64,000 nucleotides of DNA from CAVVZJ01 sp963752755. Its GTDB lineage: Bacteria > Planctomycetota > Planctomycetia > Isosphaerales > Isosphaeraceae. Made by a program: the position numbers and the translations under genes. The notes under the pieces were generated by a model, which saw only the letters and a list, made by a program, of their open reading frames with translations, was not told where the DNA came from and ran no database searches. Location: contig CAVVZJ010000013.1 in NCBI GenBank assembly GCA_963752755.1, positions 1-64,000 on the forward strand. The letters run 5' to 3'. Below, piece by piece: positions 32,371 through 41,680 of this stretch (the stretch's first letter is position 1; each line of letters opens with the position of its first letter).

Positions 32371-33743
32371 CTAGAACAATTCCTCGATCGCCCTTCCCGA
32401 TGGCGTCAGGCCCAGGCCGGTGAGGTCGGCGGCGCCGACGCCGAGGCGGTCGAGGAGGGTGGCGCCGAGGTCGGCGGGGGTGGCGGGGCGGTCGGCGGGG
32501 TGTTCGCCGCGGCGGTCGCTGGAGCCGACGACACGGCCGCCCCGGATGCCGCCGCCGGCGAGGAGGCCGGAGTAGCAGGGGTTCCAGTGGTCGCGACCGG
32601 CCTTGGCGTTGATCTTGGGGGTCCGGCCGAACTCGCCGACGGCGACGATCAGGGTCGAGTCGAGCAGGCCGCGGGTTTCGAGGTCGTCGAGGAGGGCGGA
32701 GAGGGCGCGGTCGAGCATCCAGCCGTGGCGGTCCTGCATGACCTGGAAGTAGCGGTCGTGCATGTCCCAGCCGCCGTCGCCGGCATCCTCGGGGCCTTCG
32801 ACGTGGGTGCTCCAGTTGACCTGCACGAACGGGATACCGGCCTCGACCAGCCGCGCACGATCAGGCAGCACTGGCCGAAGCGGTGCGGGCCATACGCCTC
32901 GCGGACTCGGGGCGGCTCACGATCGACGTCGAGCGCCTGGAGGCTCGATCGGGAGGCGATCAGGGTGTGGGCCAGCTCGTAATGCTGGTCCATCACGCGG
33001 GCCGGCCGGGCCTCGGGCGGAGCGTCGTCGAGCTGGCGTCGGAGGTCCCAGCGGGCGGCGAGGCGACGGGAGCTGATCCCCTCAGGAAGCTCGACGTCGG
33101 GCAGCTTCAGGCCGACTCCCGGCTCGTAGTCGAGCCGGAACGGGTCGTAGGCGCTGCCGAGCAGGCCGCCGCCCTCGCCGACGACGCGCTTGAGCCCCTG
33201 GTGGAGCGGGTTGCCGAGGATGACGTAGGGCGGGAGCGGACTGCGTCCCTTGTGCAGCCGGCCGACGATCGCGCCGGTGCTCGGCTGCAAGGCGCCGGCG
33301 GCGGCCTTTCCGCCGAGATCGACGGCGCCGGCATTGCTGCCGGTCAGGGCGATCGTGCCGGCGACGCCGTGGTCGTTCGACTGGTGGTGCAAGGCTCTCA
33401 GCAAGGAGAACCGGTCCGCCCGACGCGCCAGGCCCGGCAAGAGCTCGCAGACCTGGACGCCCGGCACCGCCGTTGCGATCGGCTCGAACGGGCCACGGTA
33501 TTCGAGGGGGGCGCCGGGCTTGAGGTCGAAGGTATCGAGGTGGCTCGGTCCACCCCAGAGCCAGAGCATGATGACCGCCCGCGCCGGTGCTGCGCGGCCG
33601 TCCTTGAGGTTCTGCGCCTGCGCCCGGAGGGCGAGCAGGTCGCCGAGCGTCAAGCCGAGGGCGCCGAGGCTACCAACCTGGAGGAACGCTCGTCGCGATA
33701 CTGACTGGCACGTCCGGCTCCGGGCCCGGCCGAGGCTCATCAT
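32371..33743 (-). CDS. DUF1501 family secreted protein, frameshifted
   Basis: The start ATG 33743 has AAGGAGG seven bases upstream. The N-terminus has a Tat-type signal (SRRAFLQVGSLGALGLTLGD). The family core follows: AVIMLWLWGGPSHLDTFDLK, RADRFSLLRALHHQSNDHGV and PYVILGNPLHQG. At about 32855 one base is missing. The other frame resumes with RARLVEAGIPFVQVNWSTHV, then GEFGRTPKINAKAGRDHW and GATLLDRLGVGAADLTGLGL, to 32371. DUF1501 proteins are alkaline-phosphatase-fold proteins, very abundant in planctomycetes and often paired with cytochrome-domain (DUF1549/1553) proteins. No such partner is next to this one. Confidence 0.87.
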
Positions 33744-34076
33744 GATTGAACCTCCTTCCTGGTCAGAGGTTTCCGATGGCTCGTCCCGACTTCATCGCTC
33801 CAGTTTAACCCCTGCGACCGCAGCCGGAAACCCTTTCGATTCGAGGCATGAGGCTCGCTCAAGAAGGTGATGATGTGACGGGCGGAGAGCCCAAGGCTCC
33901 GTTTCTGCCGGCGTTGCTGGATGGGAGGCCGAGGGGAGTCGGCACTGGCGGGCGCGGGCTCACCTGGCGTTGTCGGCCGGGCCGACAAGAAAGGCAAGGC
34001 TTCCCGGCCGCGCCCACCCGTTGGCGATCGCGGCGACGGGAGGGTTTCGTTTCTGCTCCAGGAGGGAGGTTCCGGC
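33744..34076. other. divergent intergenic region
   Basis: This region lies between the DUF1501 gene and the plus-strand secreted protein. I see no gene and no confident promoter. The ribosome binding sites of both neighbours lie at its edges. Confidence 0.4.
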
Positions 34077-34727
34077 ATGGAACGTCGGCCACGCCGCGCT
34101 TTGCGGCCATCGGTGGAGTCGGTCGAGTCCCGCGAGTTGCTCTCGGGTCTCCAGGCGGCGATGCTGGCCCGGCGTTCGCTGCCCATGAGTCGGCTCCTGC
34201 TCAGCAGCCCCGCACCGACGCAAGGGACGCCCGCGCCGCCCGTCATTCCGGGCCAGGGCACGCCCTCGCTTCACGAACTGGCCCGCCAGCAATTCCGGGC
34301 CGGGTTCAACGGCCATGTCACCGTCGGCCCCGGGCGCTACAGCGACCAGGCCCGGATCGTGGCCATCGGCGGCAAGGGCGGCTCGAACCAGTTCCTGCAC
34401 GGTAGCTTGCAGATGGCCTTCGTCTTCCCCACCAACCCCTCGGCCCCGATCACCGGCACCGCCTACCTCCAGGACAAGAACCAGACCTCTGGGGGCCAGG
34501 TGGCCTTTGACCTGGTCGCGGACCCGAACGCGCTCGATGCGCACGGCCGTCCGACGCTGGCGACCTTCGCGGCCGACCCGAACATCTACGCCGGCATCTA
34601 CTACTTCGACCAGGCTGCGGGTACCGTGCACATCCGCTACCGGGGTGACACGGCCCAGGTGATCTTCAACGGCCGGATCTACACGAACGGTCTGAGCGGT
34701 ACGCTCCGGGGCATCGGGCTGGCCTGA
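34077..34727 (+). CDS. secreted protein with planctomycete LEPR-like N-terminus
   Basis: ATG 34077 follows the strong site AGGAGGGAGG. The 216-residue product begins with the Arg-rich RPSVESVESRELLSG pattern found at the start of many large secreted planctomycete proteins, which is thought to be an export signal. The rest has no recognised family: FNGHVTVGPGRYSDQARIVA, QMAFVFPTNPSAPITGTAYL and GTVHIRYRGDTAQVIFNGRI suggest a beta-rich fold. Gene length and composition look normal. Function is unknown. Confidence 0.7.
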   Translation: MERRPRRALRPSVESVESRELLSGLQAAMLARRSLPMSRLLLSSPAPTQGTPAPPVIPGQGTPSLHELARQQFRAGFNGHVTVGPGRYSDQARIVAIGGKGGSNQFLHGSLQMAFVFPTNPSAPITGTAYLQDKNQTSGGQVAFDLVADPNALDAHGRPTLATFAADPNIYAGIYYFDQAAGTVHIRYRGDTAQVIFNGRIYTNGLSGTLRGIGLA

Positions 34728-35461
34728 TCGGACGCGATCGGTGTTCGGGGCCACGTCCGTGTGCCCCGGACCCTGCGGCCCTGGTCTCGGGACCGCCGGG
34801 GGCGACGGTCCCATGCCGGGGGCCCCAGAACCGGAGAGCCTCAGCGGGTCCTGGGGAAACGCGGCTCACCGTGGATGCCCGGACCCAGCGTTGCACCCGA
34901 CGCCAGGTGTCCGCAAGAGGACGGCGGGAACCGCTTTTTTTGACGGTTGCCGGCGCTCGGGACGGTCCAGGAACGCTCAGGCGACGTACCCGGGACGCCA
35001 GCGAGACGACGCGAGAACGCCGGAGGGACGCTTCTCTTTCTGTTGAATCGCGGGTCACAAGCAGTGTGAATACAAAAAGTTAGAGAAGCCATCTTGCCTA
35101 TCTTGAAGTTCGTTCGGCGCCCGCGACGCGCCGCGGTGTCGCGACACAAGGCCCGGAATGGAAGGCGGACGAACCACCGGATTGCCAAGGAGCCGAGGTT
35201 AATTATAGCACAGAATGCGGGTGCTGGCGCGGATTGTTTCGGGTCAGGAGGAACCGGGAGGGCTCTGGCGGAAAAGTCCCGGCTCCCGGCCATGCCGGAG
35301 GATCAACCATCCGGCCCTCGAGGACGTGGCCTGTTCCTGCGGTGGGCCGCGGCAGACGACGGTTTCGCGGGCTGGAGAGGACGGGATAGAATGAGGCCCA
35401 CGTGGGACCGGAGTCCGGCGCGGCGAGCTTTGGGGGACGCGAGCGGAGAGGTGGTCGGGAC
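34728..35461. other. intergenic region before ABC permease
   Basis: About 730 bases hold no convincing gene. A family S repeat-like element is at 35171-35198 (minus strand). Directly after it, TTGCCA at 35182-35187 and TATAGC at 35204-35209, 16 bases apart, could form a plus-strand promoter for the permease. On the other strand the same place reads TATAAT, without a fitting -35 box. A GC-rich hairpin lies near 34757-34783, after the preceding gene. Confidence 0.45.
35182..35209 (+). promoter_or_regulatory. possible promoter of the ABC permease gene
   Basis: TTGCCA (five of six matches) and TATAGC (four of six) are 16 bases apart in an AT-rich patch, about 250 bases before the permease start. 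The -35 box is part of the family S repeat, as is the TTGGCA before 16S. Confidence 0.3.
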
Positions 35462-36601
35462 GTGGCGGCGGACACGAAAGTCAGGGATCTGGGGGCGGAG
35501 AAGGGCGGGCGCTGGCGGTCGGCATTGGGGAAGGTCTGGACGCTGGTTGGGCCGTTCCTCGGGCTGATCGTCGTGGTCTGGTTGTTCCACATGCACCCGG
35601 TCTCAGGCGAGCGGTTCCTGAGCTGGGGCAACGGCAGGATGATCGCGGTGCAGACGGTGATCGTCGGCACGGCGGCGCTGGGGATGACGCTGGTGATGAT
35701 CGCCGGGGGGATTGACCTGTCGGTCGGCTCGGCGGTGGCGTTGGTGACGGTCGGGATCGTGCTGGCGAACCGGGAGTCTGGGCTGAGCCTGCCGGCGTCG
35801 CTGGCGGTGGGGGTCTTGCTGGGCGGACTCTGCGGCCTGTTCAATGGGGTGTTGATCACGGGCCTGGGGGTGGTGCCGTTCATCATCACGCTGGGCAGCC
35901 TGAAGATCTTCCGGGGCCTGGCGAAGTGGTGGGCGGGGAATGCGTCGATCTATGCGTTCGATCGGTCGCACCCGAGGCCGGACTGGTTGAGCCGGCTGCT
36001 CTCGACGAACCTCGACCCGCCCGGCTGGTCGCGGGGCGTGCCGGGACCGTTCGGGGCAACGCTCCGGGAGCTGGGGAGACTGGCGCCGGGGGTCTGGGTC
36101 TTGCTGGGATTGAGCGTGCTGGCGGCCTTGATGCTGAGGTACAGCCTGCTGGGGCGCTATCTGTATGCGATCGGCTCGAACGAGGCGACGGCGCGGCTCT
36201 GCGGGATCAACGTGCCGCTGGTGAAGGTGACCGTGTATGGTCTGGCGGGCCTGACGTTCGGCCTGGCGGGCCTGATGCAGTTCGCCTACATGGCCGGCAC
36301 GGGTGACCCGACGTCGGCCGAGGGGCTGGAGTTGAAGGTGATCGCGGCGGTCGTGATTGGCGGCGGGAGTCTCAGCGGCGGCGAGGGGACGGTGCTGGGC
36401 ACCCTGATCGGTTGCCTGATCATGACATCGCTGGACAGCGGTTGCACGCTGGCGTTCATTCCGAACGCCTTTCAGGATATCCTGATTGGCTCGATCATCG
36501 TCGTGGCGGTGGCGATTGACCAGTTCCGCCGCGATCCGGTCGGCACGCGAGAGCGGCTTCGGGGGGCGTTGCGGGTCGCGGCGCGACTGGCGGGCCGCTA
36601 A
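35462..36601 (+). CDS. ribose-type sugar ABC transporter permease
   Basis: I chose GTG 35462; a longer open frame to 35402 lacks a better site. The 379-residue product is an RbsC-like inner-membrane permease with eight or more membrane helices. Typical segments are VIAGGIDLSVGSAVALV, NGVLITGLGVVPFIITLGSL and NEATARLCGINVPLVKVTVY. These are followed by AAVVIGGGSLSGGEGTVLGT and DILIGSIIVVAVAIDQFRR. This family works with an ATPase (RbsA) and a periplasmic binding protein (RbsB). Neither is adjacent here, so partners must lie elsewhere or this is an orphan. A periplasmic insert around RSHPRPDWLSRLLSTNLDPP is longer than in E. coli RbsC. Confidence 0.88.
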   Translation: MAADTKVRDLGAEKGGRWRSALGKVWTLVGPFLGLIVVVWLFHMHPVSGERFLSWGNGRMIAVQTVIVGTAALGMTLVMIAGGIDLSVGSAVALVTVGIVLANRESGLSLPASLAVGVLLGGLCGLFNGVLITGLGVVPFIITLGSLKIFRGLAKWWAGNASIYAFDRSHPRPDWLSRLLSTNLDPPGWSRGVPGPFGATLRELGRLAPGVWVLLGLSVLAALMLRYSLLGRYLYAIGSNEATARLCGINVPLVKVTVYGLAGLTFGLAGLMQFAYMAGTGDPTSAEGLELKVIAAVVIGGGSLSGGEGTVLGTLIGCLIMTSLDSGCTLAFIPNAFQDILIGSIIVVAVAIDQFRRDPVGTRERLRGALRVAARLAGR

Positions 36602-36723
36602 GATTTCGCGGGTGGTGACGTCTTGTTGAGTGCGTGTGCCACGCGCCACGGGACGGAACGAACATGCGTGGTTGCCGCGTGTGGTTGTTCCCCCCTCCTC
36701 GAAGGACACAGGAGCCTCTCGCG

Positions 36724-37485
36724 ATGCCGTGCTTTTGGATGCGACCGCTTCGGACCGCTTCTCTCCTGATGCTGCTGGCCGGCCTCGCCCCCCTGGCGAG
36801 GGCCGCTGAGGACAAGCCCATGGAACGCACGATCAGTGTCACTGGCAAGGGCAAGGTCACGGCGGCGCCCGACGTGGCCGACATCAACGTGGGTGTCACC
36901 ACCCAGGCCGAGACCGCCCGCGACGCTCTGGCGGGCAACACCGAGGCGATGACCGCGATCCTCGACGCGCTCAAACAGCGCGGGGTCGCGGCCAGGGACC
37001 TCCAGACGACAAACATCAACGTCTCGCCGCAATACTCCCAGCCGAACCCGCCGCGGCCAGGACAGCGGCAGGAGCCGTTCGTGCCGAGGATCGTGTCGTA
37101 CCAGGTCAGCAACACGGTGCGGATCACGGCGCGCGACCTGAGCAAGCTGGGCAGCATCCTCGACGCCGTCGTGCAGTCGGGGGCCAACCAGATGAACGGG
37201 ATCACGTTCCGGGTCGAGGAGCCCGAGAAGTTGCTGGACCTCGCCCGCAAGCAAGCGATGGCCGACGCCCGTCGCAAGGCGGAGTTGCTGGCCGGCGAAT
37301 CGGGGGTGGTCGTCGGCCTGCCGATCACGATCAACGAGTCGGGCGGCTCCTTCCCTCCGCCCCGGCCGATGTACGCTCGCGGCGAGATGATGATGGCCGC
37401 CTCGGCGCCCGTGCCGGTGGCCGCCGGAGAGGATGAGTTGAGCGTGACGGTCTCCGTCGTCTATGAGTTGAAGCCGGCGAAGTGA
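36724..37485 (+). CDS. SIMPL-domain (DUF541) secreted protein
   Basis: The protein has 253 residues. A signal peptide (TASLLMLLAGLAPLARA) is followed by a SIMPL domain: TISVTGKGKVTAAPDVADIN, VTTQAETARDALAGNTEAM, GVAARDLQTTNINVSPQYS and VSYQVSNTVRITARDLSKLG. The C-terminal GEDELSVTVSVVYEL is also typical. The family is related to the periplasmic YggE protein and is linked to stress and envelope maintenance, without a defined reaction. A Met/Pro-rich stretch (PPPRPMYARGEMMMAASAP) precedes the last strand. It stands alone, downstream of the ABC permease. Confidence 0.88.
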   Translation: MPCFWMRPLRTASLLMLLAGLAPLARAAEDKPMERTISVTGKGKVTAAPDVADINVGVTTQAETARDALAGNTEAMTAILDALKQRGVAARDLQTTNINVSPQYSQPNPPRPGQRQEPFVPRIVSYQVSNTVRITARDLSKLGSILDAVVQSGANQMNGITFRVEEPEKLLDLARKQAMADARRKAELLAGESGVVVGLPITINESGGSFPPPRPMYARGEMMMAASAPVPVAAGEDELSVTVSVVYELKPAK

Positions 37486-37894
37486 ACGGGGCTATCTGAT
37501 CACTGGTTCAGGAGTCGTGCCGTCGGTTTCGTGGGACGTTAGCAGCACGCTGTCCGCGAGCTGAGGACGGTGCGCTGCCAGCGCCCGACAAGAATGCCGT
37601 CGTCGACCGCGATTTGATAGGACCCGGCCATCCGGCCAGTGACCCGTAACCAAAGACCAAGAAACTCAAGGACGTCGAGTCCTCCGGTCGAACCTCTGAT
37701 TGACAGCCCAACGGCCCGTCACTACCATGCGACCGCGCCGGACCCGATGTGCGGGCGAGGTCGGAGCGGGCGAGGTTCGTTGCCGGCCGGTCCGGGCCAG
37801 GGACGAGCCCCTCGGCGGGCTGCCCGAGTGCCCTGGCGGATAGGGCGAAGACGGAACGCTTGGTTTGGTTCTCCCCAGGGATGTGCCTGCACTC
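37486..37894. other. intergenic region before flippase gene
   Basis: About 400 bases contain no gene I can support. They contain a strong promoter candidate at 37701-37729 and a leader of about 160 bases before the flippase start. No terminator with a T-run was seen after the SIMPL gene. Confidence 0.45.
37701..37729 (+). promoter_or_regulatory. promoter of the flippase gene
   Basis: TTGACA at 37701-37706 is a perfect -35 box. TACCAT at 37724-37729 is a four-of-six -10 box with the ideal 17-base spacing. This is the best sigma70-type promoter I found in the window. Confidence 0.6.
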
Positions 37895-39409
37895 ATGGCG
37901 AGTACCTCGACGCCCCCAGTCCGGCCCCCTCGCCTTTATCCCCGGGTGCCGACGCGGGCCCAGCGTCGTGAGGGGGAGTTGGGGCCGACGTCGCTTGCCG
38001 CGACCCCGAGGCGGCTCGCGACCAACTTCGCCGCGTTGAGCTGCGCCGAGATCGCCTGCCGGGCGACGAGCGTGGCCGTGACTCTCTCGCTGGCGCACCG
38101 ACTCGGCAAGGCCGGTTACGGCCGGATCGAGTTCGCCTTCAACGTGGTTTACTGGCTGGTGCTGCTCGTCCGCGAGGGCTTCGACGTGTTCGCCGTGCGC
38201 GAGATCGCGAGGCATCCGAGGCTCGTCCGGCCGCTGGTCAACCACGTCCTGGCGATCCGGGGCACGATGGCCTTGACCCTCCTGGCGGGCCTGGTGGCCG
38301 TGGGTTGGTCCACGCTGACCGGACCCACGGAGCGCTGGATCCTGGCGCTTTACGGCCTGATGCTCCTGACCACGGCCCTCGGCCTCGACTACGTCTATCG
38401 CGGCCTGGAGCGCATGGGCCTGGTGGCCGTCTCGCTGTTCACGCGGACGGCGGTTTATGCGATGGGCGTGTGGTTCTGGGTGGGCGACACCTCGCGGATC
38501 GTCTGGGTGCCGGTGCTGCTGGTGACGGGCGAGGTCTGCGGGATCGCCCTGGTCTGGACGTGCTACACGCGACGTTACGGATTTCCGAGGCCGGACCTGC
38601 GGGGTGGACGGTTCCTGCGGGTCTTCCTCCGTCGCGGCCGGTCGGTCTACTTGATTCAGATCTCGCAGGCGGTCATCGGGACGGTGGACCTGCTCGTCGT
38701 GGGGCTGCTCAGCCAGTCGAGCGACATGGGACTCTATAGCGCACCGCACCGGATGACCACGGCGGTCTTGACGTTCGGCCTGATCTTCCAGCAGGTGGTT
38801 TTCCCCTCACTGACGCGGTCGTGGCGGGCGACCCCCTCGGAGGGGCGGCGCTCGATGGATGCCGTGGTGCGGGTGCTGATGCTCGGGCTGGTGCCGGTGG
38901 CCGTCGGCACGGCGACGCTGGCCGGGCCACTCGTCGCGACCTTGCTGCACGCCGAGTATGAGGGGGCTGCGCTCCTGCTGGCACTGGAGATCTGGCGAGT
39001 GCCGTTGCTGACCCTGGCCTTCCTGTATCAGACGGCGTTGATCGCCTTGAACCGGGAGTCGGCGGGGGTGCGTTTGTTGCTCACCGGCGCGGTTGGCTCG
39101 GTGCCGCTGGTGGCGTTGCTCTGGATCGGTTTCGGTCTGCCGGGCGCCGCGTCGGCGTCGATCCTGACGGGCCTCGGCCTGGCCGTGGCCGGCTATGTGC
39201 GTTTGGCGCGCGAGGGTCGTCAGCCCGCCTGGCACCACCACCTCGGACGCCCCCTGTTGGCGGCGACGGCGATGGTGCCGGCTTGCCTGGCCTTGAAGGA
39301 TCTTCACGTCGTGGTGGCGATCGTGGGCGGGGCCGCGATTTACCTGATTGCCCTCGCCGCCCTGGGCGGTTTGAAACGCGAGGACGTGCGCACGATCCTC
39401 GGACGCTGA
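37895..39409 (+). CDS. polysaccharide flippase (Wzx/MATE-like)
   Basis: I chose ATG 37895 (MASTSTPP). The 504-residue product has about 12-14 membrane helices and the layout of the oligosaccharide flippase family. It has an early NFAALSCAEIACRATSVAV segment, YGRIEFAFNVVYWLVLLVRE, ISQAVIGTVDLLVVGLLSQ and MGLYSAPHRMTTAVLTFGLI. Such proteins move lipid-linked saccharides across the inner membrane for surface polysaccharide synthesis. The GT4 glycosyltransferase and YfhO-like genes about 2 kb downstream are natural partners. It has its own promoter and ends convergently with the DUF1559 gene. Confidence 0.85.
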   Translation: MASTSTPPVRPPRLYPRVPTRAQRREGELGPTSLAATPRRLATNFAALSCAEIACRATSVAVTLSLAHRLGKAGYGRIEFAFNVVYWLVLLVREGFDVFAVREIARHPRLVRPLVNHVLAIRGTMALTLLAGLVAVGWSTLTGPTERWILALYGLMLLTTALGLDYVYRGLERMGLVAVSLFTRTAVYAMGVWFWVGDTSRIVWVPVLLVTGEVCGIALVWTCYTRRYGFPRPDLRGGRFLRVFLRRGRSVYLIQISQAVIGTVDLLVVGLLSQSSDMGLYSAPHRMTTAVLTFGLIFQQVVFPSLTRSWRATPSEGRRSMDAVVRVLMLGLVPVAVGTATLAGPLVATLLHAEYEGAALLLALEIWRVPLLTLAFLYQTALIALNRESAGVRLLLTGAVGSVPLVALLWIGFGLPGAASASILTGLGLAVAGYVRLAREGRQPAWHHHLGRPLLAATAMVPACLALKDLHVVVAIVGGAAIYLIALAALGGLKREDVRTILGR

Positions 39410-39510
39410 GGTCCAGGGGGCGTACCGGCTCCAGGATGCGAACCGTCGGGGACCCGTCCTGGCAACGCCACGCGCGTTGAGGTTGCTGCTCGGTTGCGAT
39501 CACGCCTGGA

Positions 39511-39539
39511 GGCCGGGCCGGCTTGCGCTCGGCCCGACC
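39511..39539. terminator. hairpin between convergent genes
   Basis: GGCCGGGCCG at 39511-39520 pairs with CGGCCCGACC at 39530-39539 with one mismatch and a 9-base loop. There is no T-run. Its position 100 bases after the flippase stop and 18 bases from the DUF1559 stop suggests a two-way terminator or barrier. Confidence 0.4.
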
Positions 39540-39556
39540 ACCCAGCGTGCGAGAAA

Positions 39557-40555
39557 TCAGTAGGCGTCGCTGCTGATGATCTCGTTACCCTGGATCGTGC
39601 CCAGGGAACGCCAGACGAAGAGATTGACCGTGTTCTTGACGAACCGGACGCTGCCGTCGCACATTCCGGCGTTGACTCCGCCGGGATGCCGGCTCCGCGC
39701 GGCGTTGGTGATCTGCGTGAGGTCGCCGCCGGGCACCGGGATGCAGGGTGGGTTCAGCGGTGTGGTCGTATTGCAGTACGAGGCCGCCTCCATCTGGTCG
39801 GGGAGCGTGCTGTTGGGTCCGAGGAAGGTCTCGAACGCGGCACCGCCGTACCACCAGCCGAATCCGCGGAGGTCGAACTTGCCCGGGGTCTGGCCCTGGC
39901 CCTGAATGACCTCGGAGGTCATCAGGCTATTGCTCAGACCGTCGGTGATGCGGCTGAAGTTGACGACCATGAATCGGCTCGGATTGCCGTCCAGGTAGTA
40001 GTAGGCCGGGATGGAGGTGTGCGGCGAGCCGATGTCGCCGAACGGGGCTCCGCCGAACGGGATGCCCAGGAACGACGACTCCTGGAAGCGGTGCAGGTTG
40101 CCGAAGTTAACGACGACGTTGTGCGAAGTGACGCCGTTCAGCGGCGCGTTCGGCATGTCCGAAGGGCAGGTGTACGAGTTGATCCGGCTCGTCGTGACCG
40201 TGCGGTTGAACAGGCTCCCGTAGGTGATCCCGCTGGTGACGCCGATCATCGGGGCGGAGTTGTTGCCGAAGGAGTTCCAGGCATTGTACATGTTCGTCTG
40301 CTCGACGTAAGGCAGGATGAACACCAGCCAGGTACCCCAGATGCTGCCCTTGATCCCTGGGGGCAGCGAGTTATACGTCGATTCATAGTTGTGCATGCCC
40401 AGACCAATCTGCTTGAGGTTGTTGGTGCACTGGGCACGGCGGGCCGCTTCGCGGGCCGACTGGACCGCTGGGAGCAGCAGGGCGATCAGGACGCCGATGA
40501 TCGCGATGACGACCAGCAACTCGATCAGAGTGAACGCACGAGGACGTCGAGTCAT
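39557..40555 (-). CDS. DUF1559 prepilin-like protein
   Basis: I chose ATG 40555, preceded by GGGAGG. The 332-residue product begins with a type IV pilin-like leader RAFTLIELLVVIAIIGVLIA (cleaved before Phe), then LLPAVQSAREAARRAQCTNN, the hallmark of the planctomycete DUF1559 family. The C-terminus has the family's SRHPGGVNAGMCDGSVRFV (H-x-G-G ... DGSVRF) motif. These proteins are present in very many copies in planctomycete genomes and are believed to form surface or periplasmic pseudopilin-like structures; their function is unknown. The lipoprotein gene 143 bases upstream on the same strand is a common companion. Confidence 0.95.
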   Translation of the reverse strand: MTRRPRAFTLIELLVVIAIIGVLIALLLPAVQSAREAARRAQCTNNLKQIGLGMHNYESTYNSLPPGIKGSIWGTWLVFILPYVEQTNMYNAWNSFGNNSAPMIGVTSGITYGSLFNRTVTTSRINSYTCPSDMPNAPLNGVTSHNVVVNFGNLHRFQESSFLGIPFGGAPFGDIGSPHTSIPAYYYLDGNPSRFMVVNFSRITDGLSNSLMTSEVIQGQGQTPGKFDLRGFGWWYGGAAFETFLGPNSTLPDQMEAASYCNTTTPLNPPCIPVPGGDLTQITNAARSRHPGGVNAGMCDGSVRFVKNTVNLFVWRSLGTIQGNEIISSDAY

Positions 40556-40698
40556 GGGAGCCTCCCGTCGATGAGGGGATGTAGGGGGGTCTTTCGACGA
40601 GGAACCGGGCCGACCGTCCCGTGTGGGACGGGGGGAGAGTCTGACATCGCGGCACGCGGCCACTCCCGAACCGTTCGGCGCGGGCGTGGAGCGGGGGA

Positions 40699-41160
40699 TC
40701 ATTTCTCGAGGTCGAACTTGTAGGTGTTCGTCTCGTTGGGCTTCACCTCGGCGGTGAGTATCGACTGGGCGTTGTAGCGATTGGGGATGGTCCTCCTTGG
40801 CATCGCCTTGCGATCGGGAACCTGAATCGCACCCGGCATCTCGCCTTCGGCGAGCGGGGCGGGCTCGGCGTCGTCGAGGGAGTTGATCTGCACCTTGTAC
40901 TTGCCGGGCACAGGGCCCTCGTCCTGTGGGATGGCGAAGCGGCCCTCAACGATCATCCCCCCGGCGGCCATTCCCTCCGCCTCCGAGGCGGGATGGAACT
41001 GGATGAAGCCCTTCTTGAGGGGCTGGCCATCGAAGTTCACCGTGCCCGAGATCGGCTGCCGCGGGCGGTCGTCCACCCCCGAATCGCCGCATCCGGCCAA
41101 GCCGAGGGCGAGCAGACCGAGCAGACCGAGCGAGAACCCTTCGCGCCACACTGTTCTCAT
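40699..41160 (-). CDS. carboxypeptidase-regulatory-like lipoprotein
   Basis: ATG 41160 gives a 153-residue protein with a signal peptide ending in the lipobox LGLAGC, so it is a predicted lipoprotein. The mature part has the pattern of small planctomycete Ig-like/carboxypeptidase-regulatory lipoproteins: ISGTVNFDGQPLKKGFIQFH, GMIVEGRFAIPQDEGPVPGK and YKVQINSLDD. The C-terminus (TAEVKPNETNTYKFDL) also fits. It typically accompanies DUF1559 genes, as here. It may help anchor or assemble the prepilin-like protein; that is inference from recurring adjacency. Confidence 0.87.
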   Translation of the reverse strand: MRTVWREGFSLGLLGLLALGLAGCGDSGVDDRPRQPISGTVNFDGQPLKKGFIQFHPASEAEGMAAGGMIVEGRFAIPQDEGPVPGKYKVQINSLDDAEPAPLAEGEMPGAIQVPDRKAMPRRTIPNRYNAQSILTAEVKPNETNTYKFDLEK

Positions 41161-41680
41161 CGTTGGATCTCGCGGGTGTGAGGAGCGAGTCTCGGCGGAG
41201 GAATCCAATAAATGTTCGATCTTTCCCCCTGGACGGGCCGTCGCGGAGAGACCGGGAAGTCAGACCGAGATCCTCGGGCGCCCGGACGTGGGGAACATTC
41301 GGGAAGGAGCCTTGCGCCTTGGGGTCGGGTTCGACTCGGAAGTCGAGCGGAGGGTGAGGGAGGGTTCCGACCGTTGTCAATAATTAAACCAAGGCGCATC
41401 AGTATCATCAGTGGCGATGGAAATGTCGTCAAGCAAAAAATGCAGCAAAAAAGCGCTCGTGATAATGGTCACATGCATCGGTGCAGGGCAGGTTCGGAAC
41501 CTGGCCGGGGACTCGGCGGAGGAGCGACGGCGAACCCCCGACCCTTTCGAAACGCGAGCCGTTGGCGGCGCAATCTGAACTGGTACGATGGGGCGAAAGC
41601 TGGTAAAGGAGGCGTCCCGGGAGCGTGCGGGAGGAACGCGCACCGGGGAGGCGCCCATTGGCAGCGACAGGAGGTCGCGC
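41161..41680. other. divergent intergenic region with AT-rich patch
   Basis: About 520 bases lie between the lipoprotein and GT4 genes. I see no gene. Positions about 41375-41465 are notably AT-rich for this genome (for example CAATAATTAAACC and GCAAAAAATGCAGCAAAAAA). A TTGACA box on the minus strand at 41375-41380 has no good partner. The GT4 ribosome binding site lies at the right edge. Confidence 0.45.
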
